Notes under the pieces: generated by a model
Databases searched by the model: none
The model's input: only the letters and a program-made list of their open reading frames with translations
Told to the model about the DNA's origin: nothing
Shown: piece after piece, positions 6,925 through 15,491 of the stretch
Layout of the letters: the number at the start of each line of letters is the position of its first letter
Numbering within the stretch: the stretch's first letter is position 1
DNA from: Marinifilaceae bacterium
GTDB taxonomy: Bacteria > Bacteroidota > Bacteroidia > Bacteroidales > Marinifilaceae
Reading direction: 5' to 3'
Assembly: GCA_016936255.1 (NCBI GenBank)
Contig: JAFGYE010000108.1
Location: 1-47,724, forward strand
DNA length: 47,724 nucleotides
Translations under genes and position numbers: made by a program

Positions 6925-9900
6925 ATGAGAAACAAATGTAGTTTGTGGATTTTGACTTCCCTGTTTTTTTTATGTTTGGGATTTACAGTTCAGGCCCAAA
7001 AATCATTACCCCATAAAAGCAGCAATCAAGTTTGGCAATCGGCCATGGAAATGTTCCAAAACAAAAATTATGGCGGAGCAAGACACGAATTTGCCGATTA
7101 TATTCAAATGGAAAAGGATGCCTATTCCGATCGGGTTGCCAAAGCAGATTTTTATAGGGCTTGCTGTTCCATCGAACTCTTTCGTCCCGAGGCCGAAGAG
7201 GAAATGAAATCTTTTATTCAGAACTATCCCGAAAGTAATTTAAAGCAGGCGGCGTATTTTCAGTTGGGAAGACAGCAGTATCGAAGTAAGAAATACAAGG
7301 ATGCTTTGGAATGGTTTAAACAGGTGGATGTTTATGCATTAAATTCCGATCAGCGAACCGAATATCAGTTTAAAATGGGCTATTCCTATTTTGTAGAAAA
7401 GAAATATGAGGAGTCTAGAAAATTCTTTTTCGATATCATCGAGGTGTCGGGAGAATACAATGCTCCGGCAAATTACTACTATGCTCACATTGCCTATTTA
7501 AACGGGAATTACCAAACCGCGCTGAATGGGTTCGAAAAGCTGATTAAGAATAAAACCTTTCAGCCGATTGTTCCTTACTACATCACACAAATTTATTACC
7601 TGCAGGAGAAATATGCAAAGGTAATTGAATATGCACCGCAATTTTTAGATGATGCCTCGGTAACACGAAGTGATGAAATTGCGAAGATGATCGGACTTTC
7701 TCATTATCAGTTAAAAGAATATCAAAAAGCAATTCCATTTCTGGATAAAGGAAAGAAAAGCTTTTCGCGTGAGGATAGGTTTGCTTACGGATATTGTCTT
7801 TACAAGCAAAAGAAATATGGGGAAGCAGTTGAGCAATTTGAGCGGGTTGGCGGCGAAAATGATGAGTTGCTGATGGTTGCCAATTACTGCTTGGCCGATT
7901 GTTCCCTGCAATTGGGAGATAAACAAGGAGCTAAAGTTGCTTTTGCAACTACTGCCCGAATGGATTTTGATAAAAATATGCAGCAGGATGCTTTGTTTAA
8001 TTTTGCAAAATTGACCTACGAGCTTTCTTATTCGCCTTTTAACGAGACCATAAAGGCTTTTGATGAATATTTGCAGAACTATCCGGACTCTGATCGTAAT
8101 GATGAAGCTTACGATTATCTGGTGAAAGTGTACATGACCACTAAGAATTATGGCGATGCGTTACTTTCTATGGATAAAATTGCAAACAAAACTCAGGAGA
8201 TTAAAAGGGCTTACCAAAGAGTTTCCTGGCTGCGTGGTTTAGAGTTGATGAAGCAGTTGAATTACAGCAAGGCAATTGAATCTTTTAATGCGGCTTTGCA
8301 ATACAAAATTTATAATTCTCAGATTACTGCCGAATGCACTTACTGGAAAGCGGAAGCTTACTACAGAATGGGTGAATTTGATAAAGCAACGAGTCTTTAC
8401 AACGAGTTTTTAGTGTCGCCGGGTTCCGGTTCTTCGGAATATTACGAGCGTGCCTATTACAATATTGCATATGCTTACTTCGAACAGGATAACTACAGCG
8501 AAGCTTCCGATTGGTTCCGCAAGTTTGTCAATCAATCCGACAAAAAAAGCACTTTTGTTTCGGATGCCTGCAACCGCATTGGTGATTGTTTCTTTTTGAA
8601 CAGAGATTATAAAAATGCGGCCGAATATTACCGAAAATCAGCAATTGCCAACAAATGGGATACAGATTATGCATTGTATCAGCAAGCTCTTTCGGTTGGA
8701 TTACTGGGCAATACAAACGAAAAAGCACAATTGCTGGAGCAGATACGCACTTCTTATCCCGATTCGGAATATTTAGATGATGCATTGTTCGAATTGGCCA
8801 ATGCAAAAGTCAAGTTAAACGATCAGGCCACGGCCGTATCTATTTATAAAGAATTGGCAGGCAAATTTCCCAATAGCAGTTATGCTCCTAAATCATTGCT
8901 GCAGTTAGGACAGCTGCATTATAATGCAAAAGAATACCAAAAAGCCATCAGCTCTTACAAAGAGGTGGTTTTAAATTATCCGCAAAGCGAAGAAAAGAAA
9001 AGTGCTTTTATCGGATTAAAGAATGTTTATGTTGATATGAATAGTGTGAACGATTATTTTGCTTTTGCAGAGTCGTTTAAAGGAGGAGGAACAATTCGAA
9101 GTTCAGAAAAAGATTCTCTTTCGTATATTTCAGCCGAGCGGTTGTACATGTCAGGCGAAACAGAGAGAGGAACAAATGCTTTGGGGGAGTATTTATCCAG
9201 TTTTCCCAATGGAATGTTTCGGTTAAATGCTCAGTTCTATAAGGCAGATGCAGCTTTAAATCAGCAAAAGTTCGATGAGGCACTTGCCGGATTCGAACAG
9301 GTACTGAGTCGTCCAAACAACTTGTTTACAGAGAGGGCTTTGCTGGCTTCATCGCAATTAAATTACAGAAATAAGAATTACGCTCAGGCGAAGAAGCAGT
9401 TTTCGAGATTGACACAAATGGCTGAGATTCCTGAGAATGTGAAATTGGCTAAAGTGGGTTACATGCGATCGGTGTATAGTTTAAAGGAGTATGAGAATAC
9501 CATTCAGGCTGCGAACGATGTGCTCGAGGCAGCCAAATCGAAGGAAGAATTGATTCGGGAAGCGAAGTACAAACGAGGCAAATCTTATTTGAATTTGGCG
9601 AATGCCACAGTTGCATCGGGTGATTTTAAAGAATTGGCCAAAGAAACACAAACAGCCGAAGGTGCCGAGGCTAAATACCTTTTGGCTAAAATATATTTGG
9701 AAAATGCTCAGTACGATTTGGCCGAAAAAGAAATCAATGACTTCATCGAAATGAATTCTCCGCATCATTACTGGCTGGCAGAAAGTTTTCTTTTACTGTC
9801 GGATGTTTTTATGAAGAAGAATGATCCATTTCAGGCTCGATATACCCTGCAAAGTATTGTTGATAATTATGCGGTAAAGAACGATGGGATTATTGAAAGA

Positions 9901-10110
9901 GCTCAGGCGAAACTGGATGTTCTTTTAGCCAGTGAGAAAAAGGCCGAAGAGAAAATAACCAATAATGAAGTGAAAGTTCAGTTCGAAGGAGCCGACAGTA
10001 CCGAAAGCAATAAGTTATTTGAAAAATCTTCTGTAAAAACAGATTCTCTTAAATTAAATGAGGAGAGAATCATGTTAGAGAAGATGTTAAATAGATTAGA
10101 TATTAAGTAA
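6925..10110 (+). CDS. Large tetratricopeptide-repeat envelope protein
   Basis: The protein has about 1061 residues, nearly all TPR-type helical repeats (recurrent alternating A/Y/F spacing, many segments like YNIAYAYFEQDNYSEASDWF). A Sec signal peptide ends near VQAQ. The reading frame is open 17 codons further upstream to a TTG at 6874, but the ATG at 6925 (MRNKCSLWILTS) puts the signal peptide at the true N terminus and is preferred. Tandem TPR arrays scaffold protein complexes; the closest functional comparison is YbgF/BamD-like periplasmic scaffolds, which is only an analogy. The last 60 residues are charged and probably unstructured. The next gene, an outer-membrane barrel, starts 22 bp downstream, so the pair is almost certainly one operon and probably one complex. 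Confidence 0.85.
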   Translation: MRNKCSLWILTSLFFLCLGFTVQAQKSLPHKSSNQVWQSAMEMFQNKNYGGARHEFADYIQMEKDAYSDRVAKADFYRACCSIELFRPEAEEEMKSFIQNYPESNLKQAAYFQLGRQQYRSKKYKDALEWFKQVDVYALNSDQRTEYQFKMGYSYFVEKKYEESRKFFFDIIEVSGEYNAPANYYYAHIAYLNGNYQTALNGFEKLIKNKTFQPIVPYYITQIYYLQEKYAKVIEYAPQFLDDASVTRSDEIAKMIGLSHYQLKEYQKAIPFLDKGKKSFSREDRFAYGYCLYKQKKYGEAVEQFERVGGENDELLMVANYCLADCSLQLGDKQGAKVAFATTARMDFDKNMQQDALFNFAKLTYELSYSPFNETIKAFDEYLQNYPDSDRNDEAYDYLVKVYMTTKNYGDALLSMDKIANKTQEIKRAYQRVSWLRGLELMKQLNYSKAIESFNAALQYKIYNSQITAECTYWKAEAYYRMGEFDKATSLYNEFLVSPGSGSSEYYERAYYNIAYAYFEQDNYSEASDWFRKFVNQSDKKSTFVSDACNRIGDCFFLNRDYKNAAEYYRKSAIANKWDTDYALYQQALSVGLLGNTNEKAQLLEQIRTSYPDSEYLDDALFELANAKVKLNDQATAVSIYKELAGKFPNSSYAPKSLLQLGQLHYNAKEYQKAISSYKEVVLNYPQSEEKKSAFIGLKNVYVDMNSVNDYFAFAESFKGGGTIRSSEKDSLSYISAERLYMSGETERGTNALGEYLSSFPNGMFRLNAQFYKADAALNQQKFDEALAGFEQVLSRPNNLFTERALLASSQLNYRNKNYAQAKKQFSRLTQMAEIPENVKLAKVGYMRSVYSLKEYENTIQAANDVLEAAKSKEELIREAKYKRGKSYLNLANATVASGDFKELAKETQTAEGAEAKYLLAKIYLENAQYDLAEKEINDFIEMNSPHHYWLAESFLLLSDVFMKKNDPFQARYTLQSIVDNYAVKNDGIIERAQAKLDVLLASEKKAEEKITNNEVKVQFEGADSTESNKLFEKSSVKTDSLKLNEERIMLEKMLNRLDIK

Positions 10111-10131
10111 TTAACCACTAATAAAAAAGAA

Positions 10132-11841
10132 ATGTTCAAAAAAATCATATTCACTGTGGCGATAGCCAGTTTGGCTTGTTCAGTTTCTTATGCGCAGGAA
10201 GAAAGAGATTTAAATAAAGAAGTGAAGGTGAAAACCGCTTACCAGCCAAAAATAAATAAATCAAAGCGAATTGGTGAGTTGCCGGTGGTTCAGGATACAG
10301 CAACCTTTACTCCTTCGTTTTCCTATTTTATACAAACAAAACCTTTGGCCGTAGGATTTTCTCCTGCTTTAATTCCGGCAGCACGAATTGTTGGTGAGCC
10401 ATTGCAATCAATTAACAGTCATGCCTTAACTCTTGCAGGGGGTAATTATTCAACCCTTTTCGGGGATTATCGTTTCAATAACCAACGCTCGAAAATAAGC
10501 GATTTTGGAATTCATATTCGTCATTATTCCACCAACGGAAAATTGGAGTTGGAAAATGGTCGGAAAGCAAAGCCCGATTGGAAAGAACAATTGGCTGAAG
10601 TATATGGCAGTGTGTATTTGGATGAGGGAAAGATTTCAGGAAAGGTGTATTACGAGCACAAAGGATATGATTTTTTCGGATTTCCGGCAGAAGATGATGT
10701 TGCGGCAAATTATGTGGATTTATTTCCATATACTGAGCAGGTTCAAAATCGTTTTGGATTGAATGCAGAGTTTCTTACTGCCTTTAAAGATGAAGAGAAG
10801 TTGAATTTTGGTGTTGGTTTGCAATACGAGCACTTTACGGATGATATCTACGTTACAGAGAATGATGTATTGATTAGTGCCGAGGCTAAAATTCGTCGTG
10901 GTGATGGTTTTTGGAGTTTGAAATCATCTTTTGATTATTTTGCAACCGACGGAATTACCAGTATGGAAGAGTTGGGACGCATGTTTGAAAGGAATACTCT
11001 CGTTTGGAACTTAAATCCTCAATATTCGCTTAAAACCGGCAATTTGAATTTGAAATTGGGATTGAATACCGTTCTTGCCATGGGCGACGATTCAGAAGCA
11101 AAACTGTATCCGGATATTGCTGTCGATTTTGAAGCAATTGAAGGCATTATGACCCTGTTTGCCGGATTGGACGGGGATTTAAAAATGAACAATTACAATG
11201 ATATTATTGCTGAGAATCCATACGTTTACTCAGGTTTGAATGTGAGACCTTCCAATCAAAAATACAAATTGTTTGGTGGTGTAAAAGGCAGTTTGTCTTC
11301 CAATTCATCTTTTAAATTATCTGCAGAATACAGCTCTGTTGATGATCAGTACTTCTTTATGCAAAGAAATGCCGGTGCGGCAAATGCAGATTACTTTGGC
11401 CCGACTTACTCAAATAAATTTGATGTGGTTTACGATGATATTAGTTTACTGCGTTTAGGTGCTGAAGTAAGCGTAGGTTGGACCGATAAATTGGATCTGA
11501 ATTCAGCAGTCTGGTTTAACAAATATACCCTTGATAAGCAGGCAGAGGCCTGGCACAAACCAGAATTTGAAATGAATGTTAATGCCACATATGCATTCAC
11601 AAGTGATCTTGATTTTCAGGCAGGAGTTAATATATTGGGCGAGAGACCTGTTTCTCTGGGATCTAAGGTGAAAACATTGGATGCCGTGTATGATCTGAAT
11701 ATTGGTGCGAACTATCGTTTAAATAAGCATTTTACGGCTTTTGGGAAAGCAAACAATCTATTTGCCGACAAATACTATCAGTGGGATGGGTATCCTTCTC
11801 AGGGATTTAATTTGCTATTGGGTGTGAAAGTCGTATTTTAA
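10132..11841 (+). CDS. Outer-membrane beta-barrel protein (TonB-dependent-receptor-like barrel)
   Basis: A 569-residue exported protein with a signal peptide (cut near SYAQ) and a long series of amphipathic beta strands alternating with turns. It ends in an aromatic-rich strand closing with a valine-phenylalanine terminus (LLLGVKVVF), the usual C-terminal signal for outer-membrane insertion. The region AFGKANNLFADKYYQWDGYPSQG is typical of the last strands of TonB-dependent receptors, but no plug domain or TonB box is present and the length is too short for a full receptor. The N-terminal part (about residues 20-80, VKVKTAYQPKINKSKRI onward) recalls the start of Bacteroidota barrel proteins found after TPR genes. 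The probable partner is the TPR protein immediately upstream. The ligand is unknown. Confidence 0.8.
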   Translation: MFKKIIFTVAIASLACSVSYAQEERDLNKEVKVKTAYQPKINKSKRIGELPVVQDTATFTPSFSYFIQTKPLAVGFSPALIPAARIVGEPLQSINSHALTLAGGNYSTLFGDYRFNNQRSKISDFGIHIRHYSTNGKLELENGRKAKPDWKEQLAEVYGSVYLDEGKISGKVYYEHKGYDFFGFPAEDDVAANYVDLFPYTEQVQNRFGLNAEFLTAFKDEEKLNFGVGLQYEHFTDDIYVTENDVLISAEAKIRRGDGFWSLKSSFDYFATDGITSMEELGRMFERNTLVWNLNPQYSLKTGNLNLKLGLNTVLAMGDDSEAKLYPDIAVDFEAIEGIMTLFAGLDGDLKMNNYNDIIAENPYVYSGLNVRPSNQKYKLFGGVKGSLSSNSSFKLSAEYSSVDDQYFFMQRNAGAANADYFGPTYSNKFDVVYDDISLLRLGAEVSVGWTDKLDLNSAVWFNKYTLDKQAEAWHKPEFEMNVNATYAFTSDLDFQAGVNILGERPVSLGSKVKTLDAVYDLNIGANYRLNKHFTAFGKANNLFADKYYQWDGYPSQGFNLLLGVKVVF

Positions 11842-11972
11842 ATAAAGTCAAAAGCATTTGTAAAAGGATGTTCTGTTTTTAGAGCATCCTTTTGCATTTG
11901 CATATGTTTGCAAATTGTTTTTTGCGCACTTTTTACTAGTTTTAATAGTATTATTAAATTTCTATCGAAATT

Positions 11973-12473
11973 ATGTCCTCTAAATTGATTGGTAAATTAA
12001 AATATATACTTCCGCTCGCTATTATGCTCTTTTCATGTGTAAGTGAGATTTGTGCTCAAAAAGAGGAGCGGTGGAAGCTTTCAGTTAATAATGACCAAAA
12101 GCCACTCGAAATTTTAATGGAGATGGGGATGGAGGAAATGGGAGTAACCTACTTGTTCGATATCACCAGAGATACTCTTAATCTTGCTTTTGTTGCTGAA
12201 GAATCAATTGATTGGGATTCACACGGAGTTAGTGTTTTTGCAATGCCAAAAAACAGGGAGGTTCTTAAAATTAAACTCGATAATGCCGATATGGAGAATG
12301 TTCAGGTTGTTTTTTATAAGATGTGGAAAGCAATGCCTAAAAATTTTAAAAACGTAACAACAGTATTTGAACTTCACGAATACGGACGCACTAAAGTAGG
12401 AGCCGATATCAATAGTTTTATTATTAGGTTTAAAATGAAAAGGCCCCGCCGAAGTAATTCTATGGAATTGTAA
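11973..12473 (+). CDS. Small exported protein of unknown function
   Basis: This 166-residue protein belongs to no family I recognise. The N terminus has a hydrophobic core (LPLAIMLFSCVSEICAQ) that could be cleaved after CAQ by signal peptidase I or, less likely, lipidated at the FSC cysteine. The mature part begins with a lysine/glutamate-rich strand, followed by a methionine-rich segment (LMEMGMEEMGVTYLFD) and alternating strand-like stretches, and ends with a basic tail (KMKRPRRSN). It lies 131 bp behind the barrel gene on the same strand. A rightward hairpin between them is not obvious, so partial co-transcription is possible. Without a family, a role with the envelope cluster is only suggested by position. 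Confidence 0.6.
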   Translation: MSSKLIGKLKYILPLAIMLFSCVSEICAQKEERWKLSVNNDQKPLEILMEMGMEEMGVTYLFDITRDTLNLAFVAEESIDWDSHGVSVFAMPKNREVLKIKLDNADMENVQVVFYKMWKAMPKNFKNVTTVFELHEYGRTKVGADINSFIIRFKMKRPRRSNSMEL

Positions 12474-12821
12474 ACATAAACGGACACATTTCTCTCCTGA
12501 TTAATGCTTTTAAAAACAGTTTGTCAAAAACTATTAAAAAGCAGGATTTTTCTAAATAAAACAGCCGGTAAACTCATCATTTTTACTATCTTTGTTTTAC
12601 TTTTATTTTTAGGTTTTAGTGATGAGTTAACGTGTTGGTAATAAGTGTATTTTGTCTTTCTCTCCACTGCCGGTTTTTATCGGTTTAGTCAGAAAAAAAC
12701 TTTCCTGAGAATAAATTAATTTTTGTACAAAAAAAATATTAGAATATAAGATCATGATTTGATCAATAATCATACGGATTTATTGATGGAATAATTTGAT
12801 TGACAACTAAAGATCTGATAA
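12474..12821 (+). promoter_or_regulatory. gyrB leader and promoter region
   Basis: The 348-bp spacer holds TATCTTTG at 12587-12594, an exact Bacteroidota -7 element, which would give gyrB an untranslated leader of about 220 bases. AACTCATCA (12571-12579) and TGATGAGTT (12620-12628) form an inverted repeat that brackets this element. I see no TTG at the expected -33 distance. The remainder is AT-rich, with no small ORF worth reporting. Confidence 0.45.
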
Positions 12822-14783
12822 ATGAGTGATTTAGAAAAGAAACCAAACGGGAATAATGAATATTCTGCTGATAGTATTCAGGTATTAGAAGGATTGGAAG
12901 CGGTTCGCAAACGCCCTTCTATGTACATTGGTGACGTAAATATTAAAGGTTTGCACCATTTGGTGTATGAGGTTGTAGATAACTCGATTGATGAGGCCTT
13001 AGGTGGATATTGTAAAAATATCGATGTTTTTATTAACGAGGACAATTCAGTTACCGTTAAGGATGATGGTCGTGGTATTCCTACAGAACTGCATGTAAAG
13101 GAAAATAAATCAGCACTTGAAGTAGTAATGACTGTTTTGCATGCCGGTGGTAAATTCGATAAGGATTCTTATAAGGTATCAGGAGGTTTGCACGGTGTTG
13201 GTGTTTCTTGTGTTAATGCATTGTCAATACTTTTAAGTGCGGAAATCCATCGTGACGGAAAAATATATCGTCAGGAGTATTCAAAAGGGGTGCCGTTGGC
13301 GCCAATAGAAACAATAGGTGAATCTGATTTGACAGGAACTTATATTACTTTTAAGCCGGATGATTCAATTTTTCTTGTAACTGAATATAAATACGATATT
13401 TTAGCTGCGCGTTTAAGAGAATTGGCCTTTTTGAATAAAGAGATTCGTTTGAATCTTACAGATAAAAGAGATCTTGATGAGAATGGAGAGCCACGTTTCG
13501 AGACCTTTTATTCAAAAGAAGGATTAAAAGAATTTGTTGAATATCTTGATAGTACAAGAGAACGGTTAATCGAGGAAACGATTCATGTTTCGATAGACAA
13601 GAATGAGGTTCCTGTAGAAATTGCACTTCAATACAATTCTTCTTATTCCGAGAATATTCACTCTTATGTGAATAATATTAATACAATAGAAGGGGGAACT
13701 CATCTAACAGGTTTCCGTCGTGGATTAACCAGAACATTAAAAACATTTGCTGATAAATCAGGAATGTTGTCAAAATTGAAATTTGACATTAGTGGTGATG
13801 ATTTTCGTGAAGGTTTAACAGCTGTTGTTTCTGTGAAAGTTGCAGAGCCGCAGTTCGAAGGACAAACCAAAACAAAATTAGGAAACTCAGAAGTAAGTAT
13901 TGCTGTTGATCAGGCTGTAAGCACAATGCTGGCTAATTATTTGGAGGAACATCCAAAAGATGCCAGAACTATTGTACAGAAGGTGATAATGGCGGCTACA
14001 GCTCGTCATGCCGCTAGAAAGGCCCGTGAATTAGTTCAGAGAAAAACAATTTTAGGTGGCTCCGGATTGCCTGGTAAATTATCTGACTGTTCAGATAAGG
14101 ATCCAGTAAACTGTGAAGTATTCCTTGTCGAGGGAGATTCGGCGGGAGGAACAGCCAAGCAAGGCAGAGATCGTAAATTTCAAGCTATTCTTCCGTTAAA
14201 AGGTAAGATTTTGAATGTTGAGAAAGCCATGCAGCACAAGGTTTTCGAGAGTGAAGAAATCAAGAATATATTTACTGCCTTAGGGGTTACAATTGGAACC
14301 GAAGAGGATAGTAAAGCTGCAAATGTGGAGAAAATTCGTTACCACAAGATTGTAATCATGTGTGATGCGGATGTTGATGGTAGTCACATCGCAACTCTTA
14401 TTATGACTTTCTTTTTCAGATACATGAAATCATTAATCGAAAGTGGTTACCTATATATTGCAACACCTCCATTGTATTTGATTAAAAAAGGTAAGAATGA
14501 ACAGTATTGTTGGAATGAAGATCAGCGTTTGCGCTTAATTGAAGAATGGGGTGGTGGAAAAGAATCTTCTTTGCACATTCAGCGTTACAAAGGTCTTGGA
14601 GAGATGAGTGCCGAACAATTGTGGTCGACAACCATGGATCCGGAAGTGAGAACATTACGCCAGATAACAATTGAAAATGCAGCTGAGGCTGATCATGTGT
14701 TTTCTATGTTGATGGGTGATGAGGTTCCTCCAAGAAGAGAATTTATTGAGAAGAATGCAACTTATGCCAATATTGATGCATAA
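12822..14783 (+). CDS. gyrB: DNA gyrase subunit B
   Basis: The 653-residue type IIA topoisomerase subunit hydrolyses ATP to drive negative supercoiling with GyrA. The GHKL ATPase region shows VVDNSIDEA (51-59), DDGRGIP and the lid motif GGLHGVG (121-127). The transducer domain follows. The Toprim domain begins near residue 436 with EGDSAGG, then PLKGKILNVEKA and the metal-binding DADVDGSHI, and the C terminus carries QRYKGLGEM. The length is that of the short GyrB form lacking the insertion of gamma-proteobacterial enzymes. ParE is an alternative, but the QRYKGLGEM-type tail and length favour GyrB. A strong terminator follows. No gyrA, dnaA or recF is nearby. Confidence 0.95.
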   Translation: MSDLEKKPNGNNEYSADSIQVLEGLEAVRKRPSMYIGDVNIKGLHHLVYEVVDNSIDEALGGYCKNIDVFINEDNSVTVKDDGRGIPTELHVKENKSALEVVMTVLHAGGKFDKDSYKVSGGLHGVGVSCVNALSILLSAEIHRDGKIYRQEYSKGVPLAPIETIGESDLTGTYITFKPDDSIFLVTEYKYDILAARLRELAFLNKEIRLNLTDKRDLDENGEPRFETFYSKEGLKEFVEYLDSTRERLIEETIHVSIDKNEVPVEIALQYNSSYSENIHSYVNNINTIEGGTHLTGFRRGLTRTLKTFADKSGMLSKLKFDISGDDFREGLTAVVSVKVAEPQFEGQTKTKLGNSEVSIAVDQAVSTMLANYLEEHPKDARTIVQKVIMAATARHAARKARELVQRKTILGGSGLPGKLSDCSDKDPVNCEVFLVEGDSAGGTAKQGRDRKFQAILPLKGKILNVEKAMQHKVFESEEIKNIFTALGVTIGTEEDSKAANVEKIRYHKIVIMCDADVDGSHIATLIMTFFFRYMKSLIESGYLYIATPPLYLIKKGKNEQYCWNEDQRLRLIEEWGGGKESSLHIQRYKGLGEMSAEQLWSTTMDPEVRTLRQITIENAAEADHVFSMLMGDEVPPRREFIEKNATYANIDA

Positions 14784-14803
14784 ACAGTAAAATACAATAT
14801 ATT

Positions 14804-14837
14804 AAGCCCTTGAGTTTGTTTCTCAAGGGCTTTTTTA
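14804..14837 (+). terminator. Rho-independent terminator of gyrB
   Basis: AAGCCCTTGAG and CTCAAGGGCTT form a perfect 11-bp stem around a seven-base T-rich loop, directly followed by a run of T. It begins 21 bases after the gyrB stop codon. Confidence 0.9.
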
Positions 14838-14924
14838 TTATCAAATCATCAATTTTGTGGTTTTTATTTGTTGTGTAAAACAAAATTAATAATTTACCCT
14901 ACGTAAATTTTAAATGTTGAAAAT

Positions 14925-15491
14925 ATGAATATTTGTGTGTTTTGTTCTTCCAGTAATTCTGTGGATGAAAAGTATTTTCTGGAAGCTAAAAACCTTGGAA
15001 CATCAATTGGTGAATCAGGATACAATTTGGTTTACGGGGGAACAAACGTGGGGCTTATGAATCAGGTTGCAGTTTCGGTTAAAGACGCTGGAGGAAAGGT
15101 GATTGGCGTAGTGCCAAAGCTGATTAATGATTATGGAATATCGGCTGATTTTTTGGATGAATTAGTCATCACTCCTGACATGTCGGAACGGAAAAAAATT
15201 CTGCGTGAGAAATCAGATGCATTTATAGCTTTGCCGGGAGGTTTCGGTACGCTCGAAGAGATTCTGGAAGTAATAACTTTGAAACAGTTGGGGTATCATA
15301 ACTTACCAATTGTGTTCATTAATACCGGTGGGTTTTATGATTTCTTAAAAGCCCAATTTGAATTTTCTTATCAGGAGAATTTTGCAAAAGAGGATTACCG
15401 GGACTATTATTTATTTGTAAATAGTTATGATAGTGCTGTGAAATACATTCAGAACTATAAAAAAGGACAGTTAAAGACAAAATGGGATTAA
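14925..15491 (+). CDS. LOG-family (TIGR00730) Rossmann-fold nucleotide hydrolase
   Basis: The 188-residue protein matches the lysine-decarboxylase-like LOG family, which releases nucleobases from nucleoside 5'-monophosphates (in plants and some bacteria, cytokinin ribotides). The signature PGGFGT occurs at 104-109, followed by Glu111/Glu112, and the conserved Arg89 lies in MSERKK. The N-terminal segment FCSSSNSVDEKYF is typical. An inverted repeat (AATTTAC-N5-GTAAATT, 14891-14909) lies just ahead of the start. The stop codon overlaps that of the convergent histidine-kinase gene in the shared bases TTAA. The physiological substrate in Bacteroidota is not known. Confidence 0.9.
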   Translation: MNICVFCSSSNSVDEKYFLEAKNLGTSIGESGYNLVYGGTNVGLMNQVAVSVKDAGGKVIGVVPKLINDYGISADFLDELVITPDMSERKKILREKSDAFIALPGGFGTLEEILEVITLKQLGYHNLPIVFINTGGFYDFLKAQFEFSYQENFAKEDYRDYYLFVNSYDSAVKYIQNYKKGQLKTKWD

